The position numbers and the translations under genes are program-made. A stretch of 64,000 bases of DNA from an uncultured Lachnospiraceae bacterium (GTDB lineage Bacteria; Bacillota; Clostridia; Lachnospirales; Lachnospiraceae): NCBI GenBank assembly GCA_947570615.1, contig CANOVJ010000007.1, forward strand, positions 1-64,000, read 5' to 3'. The notes under the pieces are model-generated. The model saw only the letters and a list, made by a program, of their open reading frames with translations, was not told the DNA's origin and ran no database searches. Below are positions 1-8,787 of this stretch, piece by piece; position 1 is the stretch's first letter; every line of letters begins with the position of its first letter.

Positions 1-104
1 AATTCTTTTAAAATATAATTTGAAGTTACAGGATTTCCACTGTCCCAAATCACCTGCATAATTTCCAGTTCCGCCTCCCCTAATTTTTTTTGCGTATTTC
101 CCAT
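1..104 (-). CDS. BlaI/MecI/CopY-family repressor, N-terminal part (runs off the window)
   Basis: Only the first 34 codons lie in the window; the rest is beyond position 1. The start ATG is at 104-102 with a GGAGG Shine-Dalgarno at 114-118. The visible protein begins MGNTQKKLGEAELEIMQVIW and continues DSGNPVTS, the classic first helix of the BlaI/MecI winged-helix family. Members are dimeric repressors that often control a beta-lactamase or a membrane metallopeptidase sensor of the M56 (BlaR/MecR) type; whether such a partner follows here cannot be seen. Two tandem palindromes just upstream fit an autoregulated operator. The family call is firm; the target genes are unknown. Confidence 0.85.
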   Translation of the reverse strand, partial: MGNTQKKLGEAELEIMQVIWDSGNPVTSNYILKE

Positions 105-121
105 ATATTAATCCCTCCATT

Positions 122-155
122 TATACGAATGTATAATGAATTATACGATTGTATA
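122..155. promoter_or_regulatory. Tandem palindromic operator of the BlaI-type repressor
   Basis: Two near-identical palindromes, TATACGAATGTATA (122-135) and TATACGATTGTATA (142-155), lie exactly 20 bp apart, about two helical turns, directly upstream of the repressor start. The TAC-N4-GTA core resembles known BlaI/MecI/CopY operators. Autoregulation is inferred. Confidence 0.75.
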
Positions 156-704
156 TTGAGGCTGTCAAGAGCAATCTGATCCCCTTTTACGTTTTATCCT
201 GTAACGTTTGTAAATGTTTAAGTTTGGCCTTACTTAATGCTCCTGCCTATCCAATTCTGATAAGCTTTTGGGTACTGTACAGGTATTTCCTGCAGGACGA
301 CGTGGATTCAATGACCGGTCATTTTCCTCACGGCATTGCACATCTGGTGGCTGCTTATGAACTCAAGGAAGGTAGCGCCGAAGGAAATCCGGGTCTCAAC
401 TGCGTCATGAAGGACTCGGTTTTTTCGGGGAGAGAATAAAATTTCTTTCATTATATTGTTAAGATATTATAAAATCCATGTCGATATACATTATGAGGAA
501 CAGGCAGATAAAAAGCCGGCCTTACACCTTATTACAGGGACAGCGCTTTTTGTTACGATGGCCATGGTTTTTTTGCAGGCCATCTTGCAATCCTGAAATG
601 CAGGTGTTATAGTAATAATAACTATATAAATATTACGATGATATGATGTGTATATCAGGTGTAAGGACACGGAAGTCCATATTTTATTCAAAGGAGTGAT
701 GACA
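156..704. other. Intergenic region without a convincing gene
   Basis: This stretch lies between the divergent repressor and the FliD-like gene. An open frame at 149-439 on the plus strand has no ribosome binding site and begins inside the operator. Its second half, from about 280 on, has a more coding-like composition and might be a relic of a gene tail, but I recognise no family. The AT-rich part at 600-660 probably holds the promoter of the following gene. Confidence 0.4.
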
Positions 705-1901
705 ATGGGGATCAATATTAATGTAGGTAAGAAACAGGATTATTCTTATCTGTTTCAGAATTTATCGTCCGGAAGCAGCGCAAATCTGAATTTCCTGTCA
801 GATTATGCCAGCATCAAGAATGGCAGCTATGGCAAGCTCATGAAGAGCTACTATGGCACAGGGCAGAGCTCGAGTACGGCGTCGTCCGGTTCGAAGACCA
901 GAACCAGCAATGTTCTTGATAAAATTCTGGAAGAAAAGAAGAATCCGAAGGTTTCCAAAGAAGCCCAGGAGGCAAATGCCAGTCTGACAACGGGGCTTTC
1001 GAACCTGAAATCTTCTGTTTCAACGCTGCAGAGCAGCAAGACATACACCGATGCGGATGGCAGGAGCGCGGCAGATAAGACGGTTTCAGCAGTTAAGGCG
1101 TATGTGTCGAATTATAATGATGTGGTGAAGGCAGCGAAGAATTCCACGCTGGCAAACAAAACGGCCTATGTGGCGAATATGATGAGCAGCACGGCCGCCA
1201 ATGCGGATAAGCTGGCGGAGATCGGCGTTACGGTCAATGCCAATGGGACGCTGGATCTCAATGAGGCTACTCTGAAGGCGGCAGGCGTTTCCAAAGTACA
1301 GGATCTGTTTTCAGCTGACGATATTATGAGCTATGGCTCTACGATCGCGTCACGCGTGCAGTTTGCAGGCGTTTCGTCCAGTACCAGTGCCACTGAAGGT
1401 ACCGACACAGGCAGTACGGCCGCCACCGGAGCAGCCGGTCTTAAGGCAGACGGCAGAAAGCTTGCTTCGGATGAGTTATATGAGAAGATAAAGGATAAGA
1501 ACGGCGCATATCAATACGATGTTGAGAAGATTTTTGGTACGGCCAGAAGCTTTGTAAACAATTACAACAAGATGTTTGACGCCGCCGAATCCAGCACAAA
1601 TTCCGGCGCGCTGGCGAACCTGTCCTATATCAGGGAGAAGACGGCCCGCAGTGAGGACGCGCTTAAGCAGTTCGGGATCAGTGTGGATTACAAAGGCAGA
1701 ATGAAGATCGATGAAGACGTGTTCAAAAAATCGGATATGTCTCAGGTTCAGCGGTTTTTCAAAGACTATGGTTCTTCGGTTGCCACCAACGCGTCGCTTG
1801 TGGACTATTATATGACCACTCAGGCGAATGCGGCCAGCGGATATACGGCTGACGGGGGATATAACGTACAGGGAAGCGCCCGTTATACCGACATGATGTG
1901 A
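705..1901 (+). CDS. Protein with two FliD (flagellar cap)-like C-terminal modules
   Basis: 398 residues. The start ATG at 705 is chosen because AAGGAG at 691-696 is 8 bases upstream; earlier in-frame starts lack this. Two related modules are visible, residues about 132-219 and 283-370. Each begins with an NYN motif (YVSNYNDVV, FVNNYNKMF), then a helical Ala/Ser-rich stretch, then a strand motif (LAEIGVTVNANGTLDLNE and LKQFGISVDYKGRMKIDE). This is the pattern of the FliD C-terminal region (hook-associated protein 2). The N-terminus (MGININVGKKQDYSYLF) has no signal peptide and matches no family I know. No other flagellar gene is nearby, so it could be a flagellar accessory, a hook-cap-derived surface protein, or an orphan. 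A terminator follows at 1987. The link to FliD is by pattern only. Confidence 0.6.
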   Translation: MGININVGKKQDYSYLFQNLSSGSSANLNFLSDYASIKNGSYGKLMKSYYGTGQSSSTASSGSKTRTSNVLDKILEEKKNPKVSKEAQEANASLTTGLSNLKSSVSTLQSSKTYTDADGRSAADKTVSAVKAYVSNYNDVVKAAKNSTLANKTAYVANMMSSTAANADKLAEIGVTVNANGTLDLNEATLKAAGVSKVQDLFSADDIMSYGSTIASRVQFAGVSSSTSATEGTDTGSTAATGAAGLKADGRKLASDELYEKIKDKNGAYQYDVEKIFGTARSFVNNYNKMFDAAESSTNSGALANLSYIREKTARSEDALKQFGISVDYKGRMKIDEDVFKKSDMSQVQRFFKDYGSSVATNASLVDYYMTTQANAASGYTADGGYNVQGSARYTDMM

Positions 1902-1986
1902 TAGACTCTGGTAAGGCGGAAAGCGGGAAATAAGTGCCGTTTTGCCTTACAGACCAGCTTATTAAGAAAGAGGATGCATTTAATGT

Positions 1987-2026
1987 AAGTGCAGCAGGAA
2001 AGGATAATTCTGCTGCACTTATTTTT
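1987..2026 (+). terminator. Rho-independent terminator after the FliD-like gene
   Basis: Perfect 11-bp stem AAGTGCAGCAG (1987-1997) with CTGCTGCACTT (2010-2020), followed by ATTTTT. Confidence 0.85.
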
Positions 2027-2190
2027 GTGCGCGGGGGCCTGTGCAGAAAAGAGCACAACAGGTCAGGGCATTCACTGCACGCCTGAAATAAAATCAGAGA
2101 CAGATACCACAGTCCCGGCCAGAAAAGAAGGTTTTTCACAATGGCCGGAATCTTCCCGGGAAGGCTGATCCGGGACGGAAGGGGTAAAGG

Positions 2191-3652
2191 ATGAAAAGAC
2201 TGATTCGGGAGTACAGAGAGCTGTTACCGCTATTCTGGGCGGAGAGCCCGTGGCTGGTTATTCTTACGTTTGTGTCAGGGCTGGCGATGGGGATCATTCC
2301 GCCTTTTTCGGTATGGCTCAACGGCCGGGTTTTCGACATGGGGCTCTCCGTTGCGGCAAAGGAGACGCCATTCTGGCAGTATATCCCATATCTGGCGGCC
2401 TTTGTGGTTTCGGCCCTGCTCCCGGCAGCGGCGGGCGATCTGCTGCTGGAGCGCTGTGTAAGGCCCGGATGCCGCCTTGTTCTGCACAGGGAATATAAGG
2501 GCAGGATGCTTGAAAAGCTGAAAAGGATTCAATACGGATATCTGGAGCGGGAGGATTCCAGGGAGATTATCGACAAGGCATGCGACCGTGCGGAGGATGC
2601 GGCCCTTTTCCTTTTTCCCTCCGCCGTGTGCAGATTCCTTTCTGCCATGACAGCCAGCGCGGGGATGCTCTGGGCCCTTGGCCGGGTTCGGTGGCAGCTG
2701 GTTTTGCTGATTCTGCTCCCGTTTACGCTGGAGAGCGTGATCACGGCCCGTTCGGGCAGGCAGGTCAGTGATGAGATGGAACGGTACTGGAAAAAGGAGA
2801 AATCTTATACGGTTCTGGGGGATATGCTCCGCAGGCGGCAGTACCTGCAGGAAAATTACCTGATGGATGCCTCGGACCATCTGATAAAGACCTACGGGGA
2901 GAGGCTCAGCGGACGGAATCGGGAATATGAAGGCTTTTACCTTGGGAACCTGCGCAGAAACTGGAAAAAGACCTGCCTCACCAGGCTTTCCCGGCCGGCC
3001 TGTGCCCTGATGCTTCTTTCCTGCTACTGGAGCGGGGAGCTGAGCATCGGCATGCTGGTCTCCCTCACCATGACCATTTTTACAGGCCTGTTTGGGACAA
3101 ACGGGCTGGAGGGACTGGCCCGGACAGCGCGCGCCCTGGGGAAGTACCGAAACGCCTACGATTATTATGACCGGTATTTCGCCCTGCCGGAGGAGGCGTA
3201 CGGAAAGCAGAACCAGGTTCCGCAGGAGGCGTCCATAGAGTTTAAGGACGTCTGGTTTACATACCCCGGGGCACAGGAGCCTTAAGGATAAGGAAGATAC
3301 CCTGCTGGGGCGGGAGTTTGAGGGGGGAGCCGAGCTTTCCGGCGGGCAGTGGCAGAAACTGTCCATTGCAAGATCTGTCTACCGCGGCGGCGGGATGATG
3401 ATTCTGGACGAACCGGCAGGCAGCCTGGATCCGCTGGCGGAGACGGAAATTTTGCAGAAATACCTGTCTCTGGCGCAGGGGCGAACGGTCATCTTTGTGA
3501 CCCACCGGGTGGGGATGGCGGCCCTGGCGGACCGGATCGCGGTATTTTCCGGCGGGAGGATCGTGGAGGAGGGAAGTCATGAGGAGCTGCTTGCCAGGGA
3601 GGGAGATTATGCCAGGCTGTACCGGGAACAGGCAAAATGGTATGACCGATGA
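2191..3652 (+). pseudogene. ABC exporter (membrane domain plus ATPase) with internal deletion removing Walker A
   Basis: The first frame (2191-3285, 364 codons) encodes the six-helix type 1 membrane domain of an ABC exporter and the first strand of the ATPase domain (EFKDVWFTYPGAQEP), then stops. The ATPase resumes in another frame from 3281 and runs to 3652 with the signature motif (ELSGGQWQKLSIARS), Walker B (MMILDEP) and H-loop (VTHR). About 100 residues that should lie between, including Walker A and the Q-loop, are absent. The junction is at CAGGAGCCTTAAGGA near 3275-3290. Without Walker A it cannot bind ATP normally, so it is called a pseudogene; a separate truncated membrane protein could still be made. 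It resembles the two intact exporters at 9.6-13.3 kb and may once have been their relative. An assembly collapse is the alternative. Confidence 0.8.
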
Positions 3653-3656
3653 AAAG

Positions 3657-4445
3657 CTACGTCTGCCCGTCCTTAATATATTCCCTGGGAGTCATCTCCA
3701 TAAATTTCGAAAAAGCCCTGTTAAAGGTCCGCACGGAGGAAAAGCCGGAGGCAAAGGCGGCTTCGGTGATATCCGGGTTTTGCTGTAAAAGATTGCAGGC
3801 GTGCTCCACGCGCATACCGTTGATAAAGTCCGGAAAGCTGATTTTCATCCGGTCTTTGAAAAGGTGGGAAATGTAGTATTTGTTCAGATGCAGCTCGCGG
3901 GAGAGAATGTCAAGGCTCAGAGGCTCGGTGTAATGGCCGGAGCAGTAAATCAGGATATTTTTGATGCTGTCATAGCTGTTGAGGCTGGGAATAAGAGTCA
4001 TGAGGGGCAGAAGCTCGCACAAAAGGGCGAGCAGAAGCCCTCTGGCGGCCAGTCTGCCGTAGGGCTGGCCGCCGTTGTTCTGCGCCATGATTTTTTCCAG
4101 CAGAGCTTCTGTATCCTCTGGCAGTCGGTCGCGTCGTATGACAGGATGGGAGGGGACTTTATTCTGAAAGGTATCTTTCAGCTCTTTCCACAGATCATGG
4201 GAAAAAATCAGCAATTTTCCGTTGCATGGATGAATGTCATGGTAAAAATGGATCTGATTTGGAAACGCAAGGAACAGATCCCCTTTTTTAACCGGATGAT
4301 CCATGTAATCCACGGTAGCAATACTGGAACCGGCTGTGAGATAGATCAGCTCCAGATGAGTATGCAAGTGAGGGATGGGAGAAAGACCGTTTTCAATGTA
4401 TTCTGATGACAGGACATGCTTCCTGTTTTCAATGATGTATAACAC
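3657..4445 (-). CDS. AraC-family transcriptional regulator with cupin sensor domain
   Basis: 262 residues. The start is GTG at 4445-4443, supported by GGAGG at 4458-4454; the frame stays open further upstream but without a ribosome binding site. The N-terminal half is a cupin-like ligand-binding domain (HLHTHLELIYL, then KKGDLFLAFPNQIHFYHD), and the C-terminal ~100 residues hold the two helix-turn-helix motifs of the AraC family (LSRELHLNKYYISHLFK and ITEAAFASGFSSVRTFNRAF). It is divergent from the isomerase/oxidoreductase pair at 4649-6664, with about 200 bp between them, so it probably regulates those genes in response to a sugar. It ends 5 bp after the exporter pseudogene on the opposite strand. 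Confidence 0.85.
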   Translation of the reverse strand: MLYIIENRKHVLSSEYIENGLSPIPHLHTHLELIYLTAGSSIATVDYMDHPVKKGDLFLAFPNQIHFYHDIHPCNGKLLIFSHDLWKELKDTFQNKVPSHPVIRRDRLPEDTEALLEKIMAQNNGGQPYGRLAARGLLLALLCELLPLMTLIPSLNSYDSIKNILIYCSGHYTEPLSLDILSRELHLNKYYISHLFKDRMKISFPDFINGMRVEHACNLLQQNPDITEAAFASGFSSVRTFNRAFSKFMEMTPREYIKDGQT

Positions 4446-4648
4446 CGCGCGCACCTCCGACAGCAATAAATGACCAGAAGATAGTGGTTTATGACTGGAA
4501 TTATAAAGAAAAAGAGATAAAATGTAAATAACAGTTATCAAATCTGTGGGCGGGAGCCGCCCATTAAGCGGACGCCGGCGCGATTAACACCGGGGCGGTC
4601 TGCGGAGTGAGCTGTCCGTTGTTTGCAGAAAGAAAGGTGGAGTTAATT

Positions 4649-5473
4649 ATGTGGAAGGACAAGGTTGGATTGCAGTTGTTTTCTGTCCGGGATGAGCTTC
4701 AGAAGGATTTTGAAGGCACGCTGCGCAAGGTGAAGGAGATGGGCTACAGCGCCGTAGAATTTGCGGGATTATACGGCAATGCGCCCGGGGATGTGAAGAG
4801 AATGTGCGAGGAAATCGGTCTTGTACCGCTCTCGGCGCATGTGCCCTTTCAGGAGATGAAGGAGGATCCGGAAGGGGTTGTGGAGAGCTATAAGCAGGTG
4901 GGCTGCCAGTACATAGTGATTCCCTACCTGACAGAGGAATACAGACCTGGCGCGGAGAAGTTCGACGAGGTTCTGAAGTATGCGAAAATCGTGGGCGAGG
5001 TCTGTGCGCGTAAGGGGATGGTATTGCAGTATCACAACCACGACTTTGAGTTTGTGAAAATCGACGGCGAATACGCGCTGGACGTATTGTACAGGGAGGT
5101 TGGACCGGAGCTTTTGCAGACCCAGATCGATACCTGCTGGGTGAATGTGGCAGGGGAGAATCCGGCCGCTTATGTGAGGAAATATGCGGGCAGAATCCCT
5201 ACCGTTCATTTAAAGGATTTTACAGGCGAGAAGACAGAGAAGATGTATGATCTGATCGGCATTGAGGACGACAAAGAGAAAGGCAAAGCCTTTGAATTCC
5301 GTCCTGTGGGTAAGGGACGCCAGGATATTCCTGCGATTGTGGCGGCGGCCATTGAGAGCGGCGCAAAATGGCTGATCGTGGAGCAGGATGAGCCCAGTAT
5401 GGGACTGGACCGGATGGGCTGCGCGAGAGAGAGCGTAGAGTATCTGCTGGATGTTCTTAAGAGCTATTCATAA
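4649..5473 (+). CDS. Sugar phosphate isomerase/epimerase family protein (TIM barrel)
   Basis: 274 residues. The start ATG at 4649 follows AAAGGTGG at 4633-4640; the upstream in-frame extension is not needed by the family. The sequence has the xylose isomerase-like TIM-barrel pattern: KVGLQLFSVRDEL at the N-terminus, YSAVEFAG, then QYHNHDFEF near residue 128 and a final strand IVEQDEP near 245, which supply His/Glu metal ligands. Related enzymes isomerise or epimerise keto-inositols and sugars (IolE-, IolH-like). A cytosolic metal-dependent sugar enzyme is most likely; the substrate is unknown. It is the first gene of a pair with the oxidoreductase 24 bp downstream, and faces the AraC regulator. 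A GGGCGG-GAG-CCGCCC hairpin lies in the leader region at 4548-4562. Confidence 0.85.
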   Translation: MWKDKVGLQLFSVRDELQKDFEGTLRKVKEMGYSAVEFAGLYGNAPGDVKRMCEEIGLVPLSAHVPFQEMKEDPEGVVESYKQVGCQYIVIPYLTEEYRPGAEKFDEVLKYAKIVGEVCARKGMVLQYHNHDFEFVKIDGEYALDVLYREVGPELLQTQIDTCWVNVAGENPAAYVRKYAGRIPTVHLKDFTGEKTEKMYDLIGIEDDKEKGKAFEFRPVGKGRQDIPAIVAAAIESGAKWLIVEQDEPSMGLDRMGCARESVEYLLDVLKSYS

Positions 5474-5497
5474 AAATAAAAAAGGGAGCGAATAACT

Positions 5498-6664
5498 ATG
5501 GCAGCAAGTATTCAGGATCGTTTTAAGGAGAACACGGAGCAGACCGTGATCGATACCTCCAAGAAGGTAAGAGTCGGAATCATCGGTACCGGGTGGATTG
5601 CTGAGGCCCATCTGGCAAGCTATCGGAACCAGCCGGACGTGGAAATCGTGGCGGGTGCTGATCTGGTGGAGGGAAAGGCGGAGGCCTTTTTCAAACAGTT
5701 TGACATGGAGGGCGTGAAGTGCTACAGAAGTCACGCAGAGATGCTGGACGATGCGTCCCTTAATCTGGATGCGGTGAGCATCTGCACCTACAACAGGACC
5801 CATGCGGAGTGCGCCATCTACGCGCTGAAAAAGGGCATAAACGTGCTTCTTGAAAAGCCCATGTGCGTGACTCTGGAGGAAGCGGTGGAGATCTGCAAGG
5901 CGGAGAAGGAGAGCGGAAAGGTTCTCTCCATCGGATTCCAGCCCAGACTGGACGAGAACATGAAGATGATTAAGAAGATCGTGGAGAGCGGCAGGCTGGG
6001 GAAGATTTATTATATCCAGACCGGCGGCGGAAGAAGAAGAGGAATCCCTACCCCTTACGGTACCACCTTCATCGAGGATAAAACGGCGGGAATCGGCGCG
6101 CTGGGCGATATCGGCTGCTACTCCCTGGATATGGTGTTAAACGCCATCGGTTATCCGAAGCCTCTGACCGTATCCGGTTATAAGTCGGCATTTTTCGGAA
6201 CACGTCCGGATTATTATCCGACACATCCGGAGTACGCCGAGAAGTTCGAGGTGGACGATTTCGCCGCGGCGTTCATCCGTCTGGAGGGCGATATCATCCT
6301 TGATTTCCGTATCGCCTGGGCCATGAATCTGGACACCCCGGGAGATACCATCATTCTGGGAACCGAGGGCGGTCTTCGGATTCCCTCCACGGAGTGCTGG
6401 AATGGCAGCGTGGGCGGAGAGATGACCCTGTACCAGGAGATCTGCGGGGAGCAGACGCAGACGAAGATCCCCGTAATCGGAGACGGCACGGACTTTAACA
6501 AGCTGTTTGACCGCAAGATCCGTTCCTTCCTGGACGCCGTGAAGAATCACACCCCGGCGCCGGTGCCCTCCTCACAGATTATTTACAATCAGGCAATCAT
6601 TGACGGGATCTTCAAGTCCGCAGAGGCGGGACGGGAGATCGAGATCACGATTCCGGAATTTTAA
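5498..6664 (+). CDS. Gfo/Idh/MocA-family NAD(P)-dependent sugar oxidoreductase
   Basis: 388 residues, of normal length. An AAAGGGAGCG ribosome binding site precedes the ATG. After ~20 extra N-terminal residues comes the Rossmann fold (VGIIGTGWIAEAHL, residues about 25-39), then the conserved EKPM near 120 that contains the family's catalytic lysine, and the C-terminal sheet domain (GALGDIGCYSLDMVLNAIG near 200). Enzymes of this family oxidise or reduce sugars, inositols and their acids. Paired with the preceding TIM-barrel isomerase it suggests a short route in which a sugar is oxidised and epimerised, as in inositol or rare-sugar catabolism. No transporter or kinase is in the pair, so the substrate remains open. 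A terminator follows at 6714. Confidence 0.88.
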   Translation: MAASIQDRFKENTEQTVIDTSKKVRVGIIGTGWIAEAHLASYRNQPDVEIVAGADLVEGKAEAFFKQFDMEGVKCYRSHAEMLDDASLNLDAVSICTYNRTHAECAIYALKKGINVLLEKPMCVTLEEAVEICKAEKESGKVLSIGFQPRLDENMKMIKKIVESGRLGKIYYIQTGGGRRRGIPTPYGTTFIEDKTAGIGALGDIGCYSLDMVLNAIGYPKPLTVSGYKSAFFGTRPDYYPTHPEYAEKFEVDDFAAAFIRLEGDIILDFRIAWAMNLDTPGDTIILGTEGGLRIPSTECWNGSVGGEMTLYQEICGEQTQTKIPVIGDGTDFNKLFDRKIRSFLDAVKNHTPAPVPSSQIIYNQAIIDGIFKSAEAGREIEITIPEF

Positions 6665-6713
6665 TTTTTCAGGAGATTCAGAGAAATTCTTTATCGTGTA
6701 TTATAGGAGACTG

Positions 6714-6746
6714 AAAGGCGGAGAGCGCAGGGCTATCCGCCTTTTT
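6714..6746 (+). terminator. Rho-independent terminator after the isomerase/oxidoreductase pair
   Basis: Stem AAAGGCGGA (6714-6722) pairs with TCCGCCTTT (6736-6744), 13-base loop, further Ts after it. Confidence 0.8.
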
Positions 6747-6880
6747 CCGGTCAGTGTGGCGATTTTGTGCGGGAAGGTTATAAAGAAGGATTAATGAATT
6801 TCCTCAATCAGGCACTGATGTGTCTTCTGGCGGGAATCATAGCTGATCCCAACGGCGGGGACTGTTCTTGCACCTTCCCT

Positions 6881-7765
6881 TCACAATTTCTGACAGTATT
6901 CTTTTTCTCTGACCAGCTCTGCCACATAATCGAAATCAGAATCTTCCAGAGCGCATATGACGGACCTTGGATTATAAATGCGCCCACCGTCGCCGGTCTG
7001 ATATCCATTGTACCATTCACTGATTTCATCAAGCGTCAGCGCGGCCTGCTGGTTACATAAAACCGCCACCTCCTCTTGCGTAAAGCCGAAATATTTCTGG
7101 AAGGAGGGGTCATTGAGCATAGTATATTCTCTGAACATATTTAATGCGGAGCCTGTGCTGTATCTCTTAATTGGAAGGACTCCTGTCATATAGGCGAGGG
7201 CAACATAAGGTCTGTCCTTGAGAAGATCACGCAAAAATTCCAGAAAATCTCTCTGGCTCTCAGGATACAGCTCATGACTGAATATATAATCCCATTCGTC
7301 TATGACAAAGATGAATTCGTCGTTTGTGGCCGCCAACAGATCGGAGATCTTGCGAAATTCTCTGCCTTTGAGTTCGGGACAGGCTTCCAGGATATCATCT
7401 CTGAGCGTCTCTTTGATCAGACTGACATAGTCTTCATAGGAATTCCCGTTTTCGGGCAGGTTACTGAAACACATGTTTATCACATTATATCTGTTTAAAT
7501 GCACTGTATAATCGCTGTGCTGACTGATGCTGAGATTGTCAAAGACAGATCTGGCGTCATAAGCTTTGCAGTAATACGCCCCCGGCATATTTAATATGGA
7601 TGTTTTCCCGAACCGGCGGGGTTTGGTGATGCAGATATATTTGGAATTGGTTCCGACACGCCTGTTTATCGTCCTGATGATATCAGACTTATCGACAAAG
7701 TATTCACTGTTTACCAATTGCGTATATAATATCAGTGCAGAGTTTGTATTCAGATATACAGCCAT
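6881..7765 (-). pseudogene. AAA-ATPase-like protein truncated before its PD-(D/E)XK nuclease domain
   Basis: 294 codons. The N-terminal half is typical of the AAA-ATPase-like family that is usually joined to a DUF1703 PD-(D/E)XK nuclease: YFVDKSDII, then the Walker A variant KPRRFGKTSILNM near residues 49-61, Walker B FIFVIDEWD, and the conserved YNGYQTGDGGRIYNPRSV. Intact relatives are 500-580 residues; this one stops about 20 residues after the YNPRSV motif and has no nuclease domain. The last residues (from about DFDYVAEL) do not match the usual continuation, which suggests a deletion that joined two distant parts. The role of the family is not settled. It has no operon partner. A stand-alone short variant cannot be excluded. 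Confidence 0.65.
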
Positions 7766-8011
7766 GTCCGACGGCCAGTCCTTTCTGCTTCCCAGTTAAG
7801 CGTCTGCTGCCCTGTTTCGCCCTTGATATTATCCCTGTATTTTCTCTATTATAAAGCCTGATTTTGTCTGCCGCAAGAGGCATGTTTCAGAGGCTGTTGC
7901 GCTGATCCGCCTTTGATGATATTTCCCGAAAACAAAAAGTAGAAAAGCGAAAGAAAACAGGATATAATTTAAGAGCGAAGGCATGAAAAGAAATTGGAAA
8001 AGGAAAACAGC

Positions 8012-8710
8012 ATGAAATACAAAATAGCCATCTGCGACGACATGGAAACGGACAGAGCTCTCCTGTCCCGGCTGGCGAGGCGCTGGGCGGAGGGAGCGGG
8101 ACACAGTCTGCAGATCTCGGAATTTTCTTCTGCGGAGAACTTTCTGTTTCGATATGAGGAGGAGGGCGATTTTCAGATTCTGCTTCTGGACATTGAGATG
8201 GGCGTTATGGACGGGGTCGCCATGGCCCGCAGACTGCGGCGGGAGAATGACACGGTGCAGATCGTGTTCGTCACGGGATATTCGGATTATATCGCCGAGG
8301 GCTATGAGGTGGAGGCCCTTCATTATCTGCTCAAGCCCGTAAACGAGGAAAAGCTGTTCTGCGTTCTGGACAGAGCCGTGGAAAAGATCGGCAAAAATGA
8401 GCGGGTACTGAATCTGGAAAGCGGCGGAGGGCTGATCCGCATCCCAATTTATCAGATCCGTCATATCGACGTGCAGGGCAATTACGCTACCATCCACGCC
8501 AGGGAGGATTATGTGGTCCGGAAAACGCTGGGGGAGCTCTTGGACGCCTTGGACGAAAGGTTTTGCCGGGTGGGGCGCTCGGCGGTGGTGAATCTGTCCT
8601 GTATCTGCCGGGTGACCAGGAAGGATATTTACCTAAACGACGGTTCCGCGATCCCCCTGCCAAGGGGAGCGTATGAAAAGGTGAACCAGGCAATCATAAA
8701 TATGCAGTGA
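8012..8710 (+). CDS. LytTR-family response regulator
   Basis: 232 residues. ATG at 8012 is preferred over a TTG at 7994 because AAAAGGAAAA at 7997-8006 sits just upstream and the family starts at this point. The receiver domain begins MKYKIAICDD with the acidic pair D9/D10 and has the phospho-acceptor D60 in FQILLLDIEMGVMDG. A LytTR DNA-binding domain covers roughly residues 130-230 (YQIRHIDVQGNYATIHA, FCRVGRSAVVNL). This is the AgrA/VirR type that binds direct repeats upstream of peptide-export or signalling genes. Its stop overlaps the upstream open region of the kinase gene, so the two are one transcript. A TATAAT at 7963-7968 may be the -10 box. Likely targets are the ABC exporters just downstream. 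Confidence 0.9.
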   Translation: MKYKIAICDDMETDRALLSRLARRWAEGAGHSLQISEFSSAENFLFRYEEEGDFQILLLDIEMGVMDGVAMARRLRRENDTVQIVFVTGYSDYIAEGYEVEALHYLLKPVNEEKLFCVLDRAVEKIGKNERVLNLESGGGLIRIPIYQIRHIDVQGNYATIHAREDYVVRKTLGELLDALDERFCRVGRSAVVNLSCICRVTRKDIYLNDGSAIPLPRGAYEKVNQAIINMQ

Positions 8711-8787
8711 GGAGAAAAGGCAGGATTTGTCTCTGCGCCGCATACACAGATCTGATATGCGCAGAAAGAGAGTGGAAAGGGGAGCAT

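Noticed and set aside
149-439. Open frame of 96 codons after the BlaI-type operator
   Set aside because: It starts inside the operator with a TTG and no ribosome binding site; no family recognised.
2275-3366. Long antisense open frame (363 codons) opposite the exporter pseudogene
   Set aside because: It mirrors the GC-rich codon pattern of the plus-strand gene, has no ribosome binding site and no recognisable domain. The same holds for the antisense frames at 9526-10764, 16255-17472, 17482-18870 and 29733-30569.
8707-8787. N-terminal extension of the GHKL kinase from GTG 8707 as a membrane segment
   Set aside because: The 27 residues include Arg, Lys, Glu and Asp, and are not hydrophobic enough; a better start with ribosome binding site follows at 8788.
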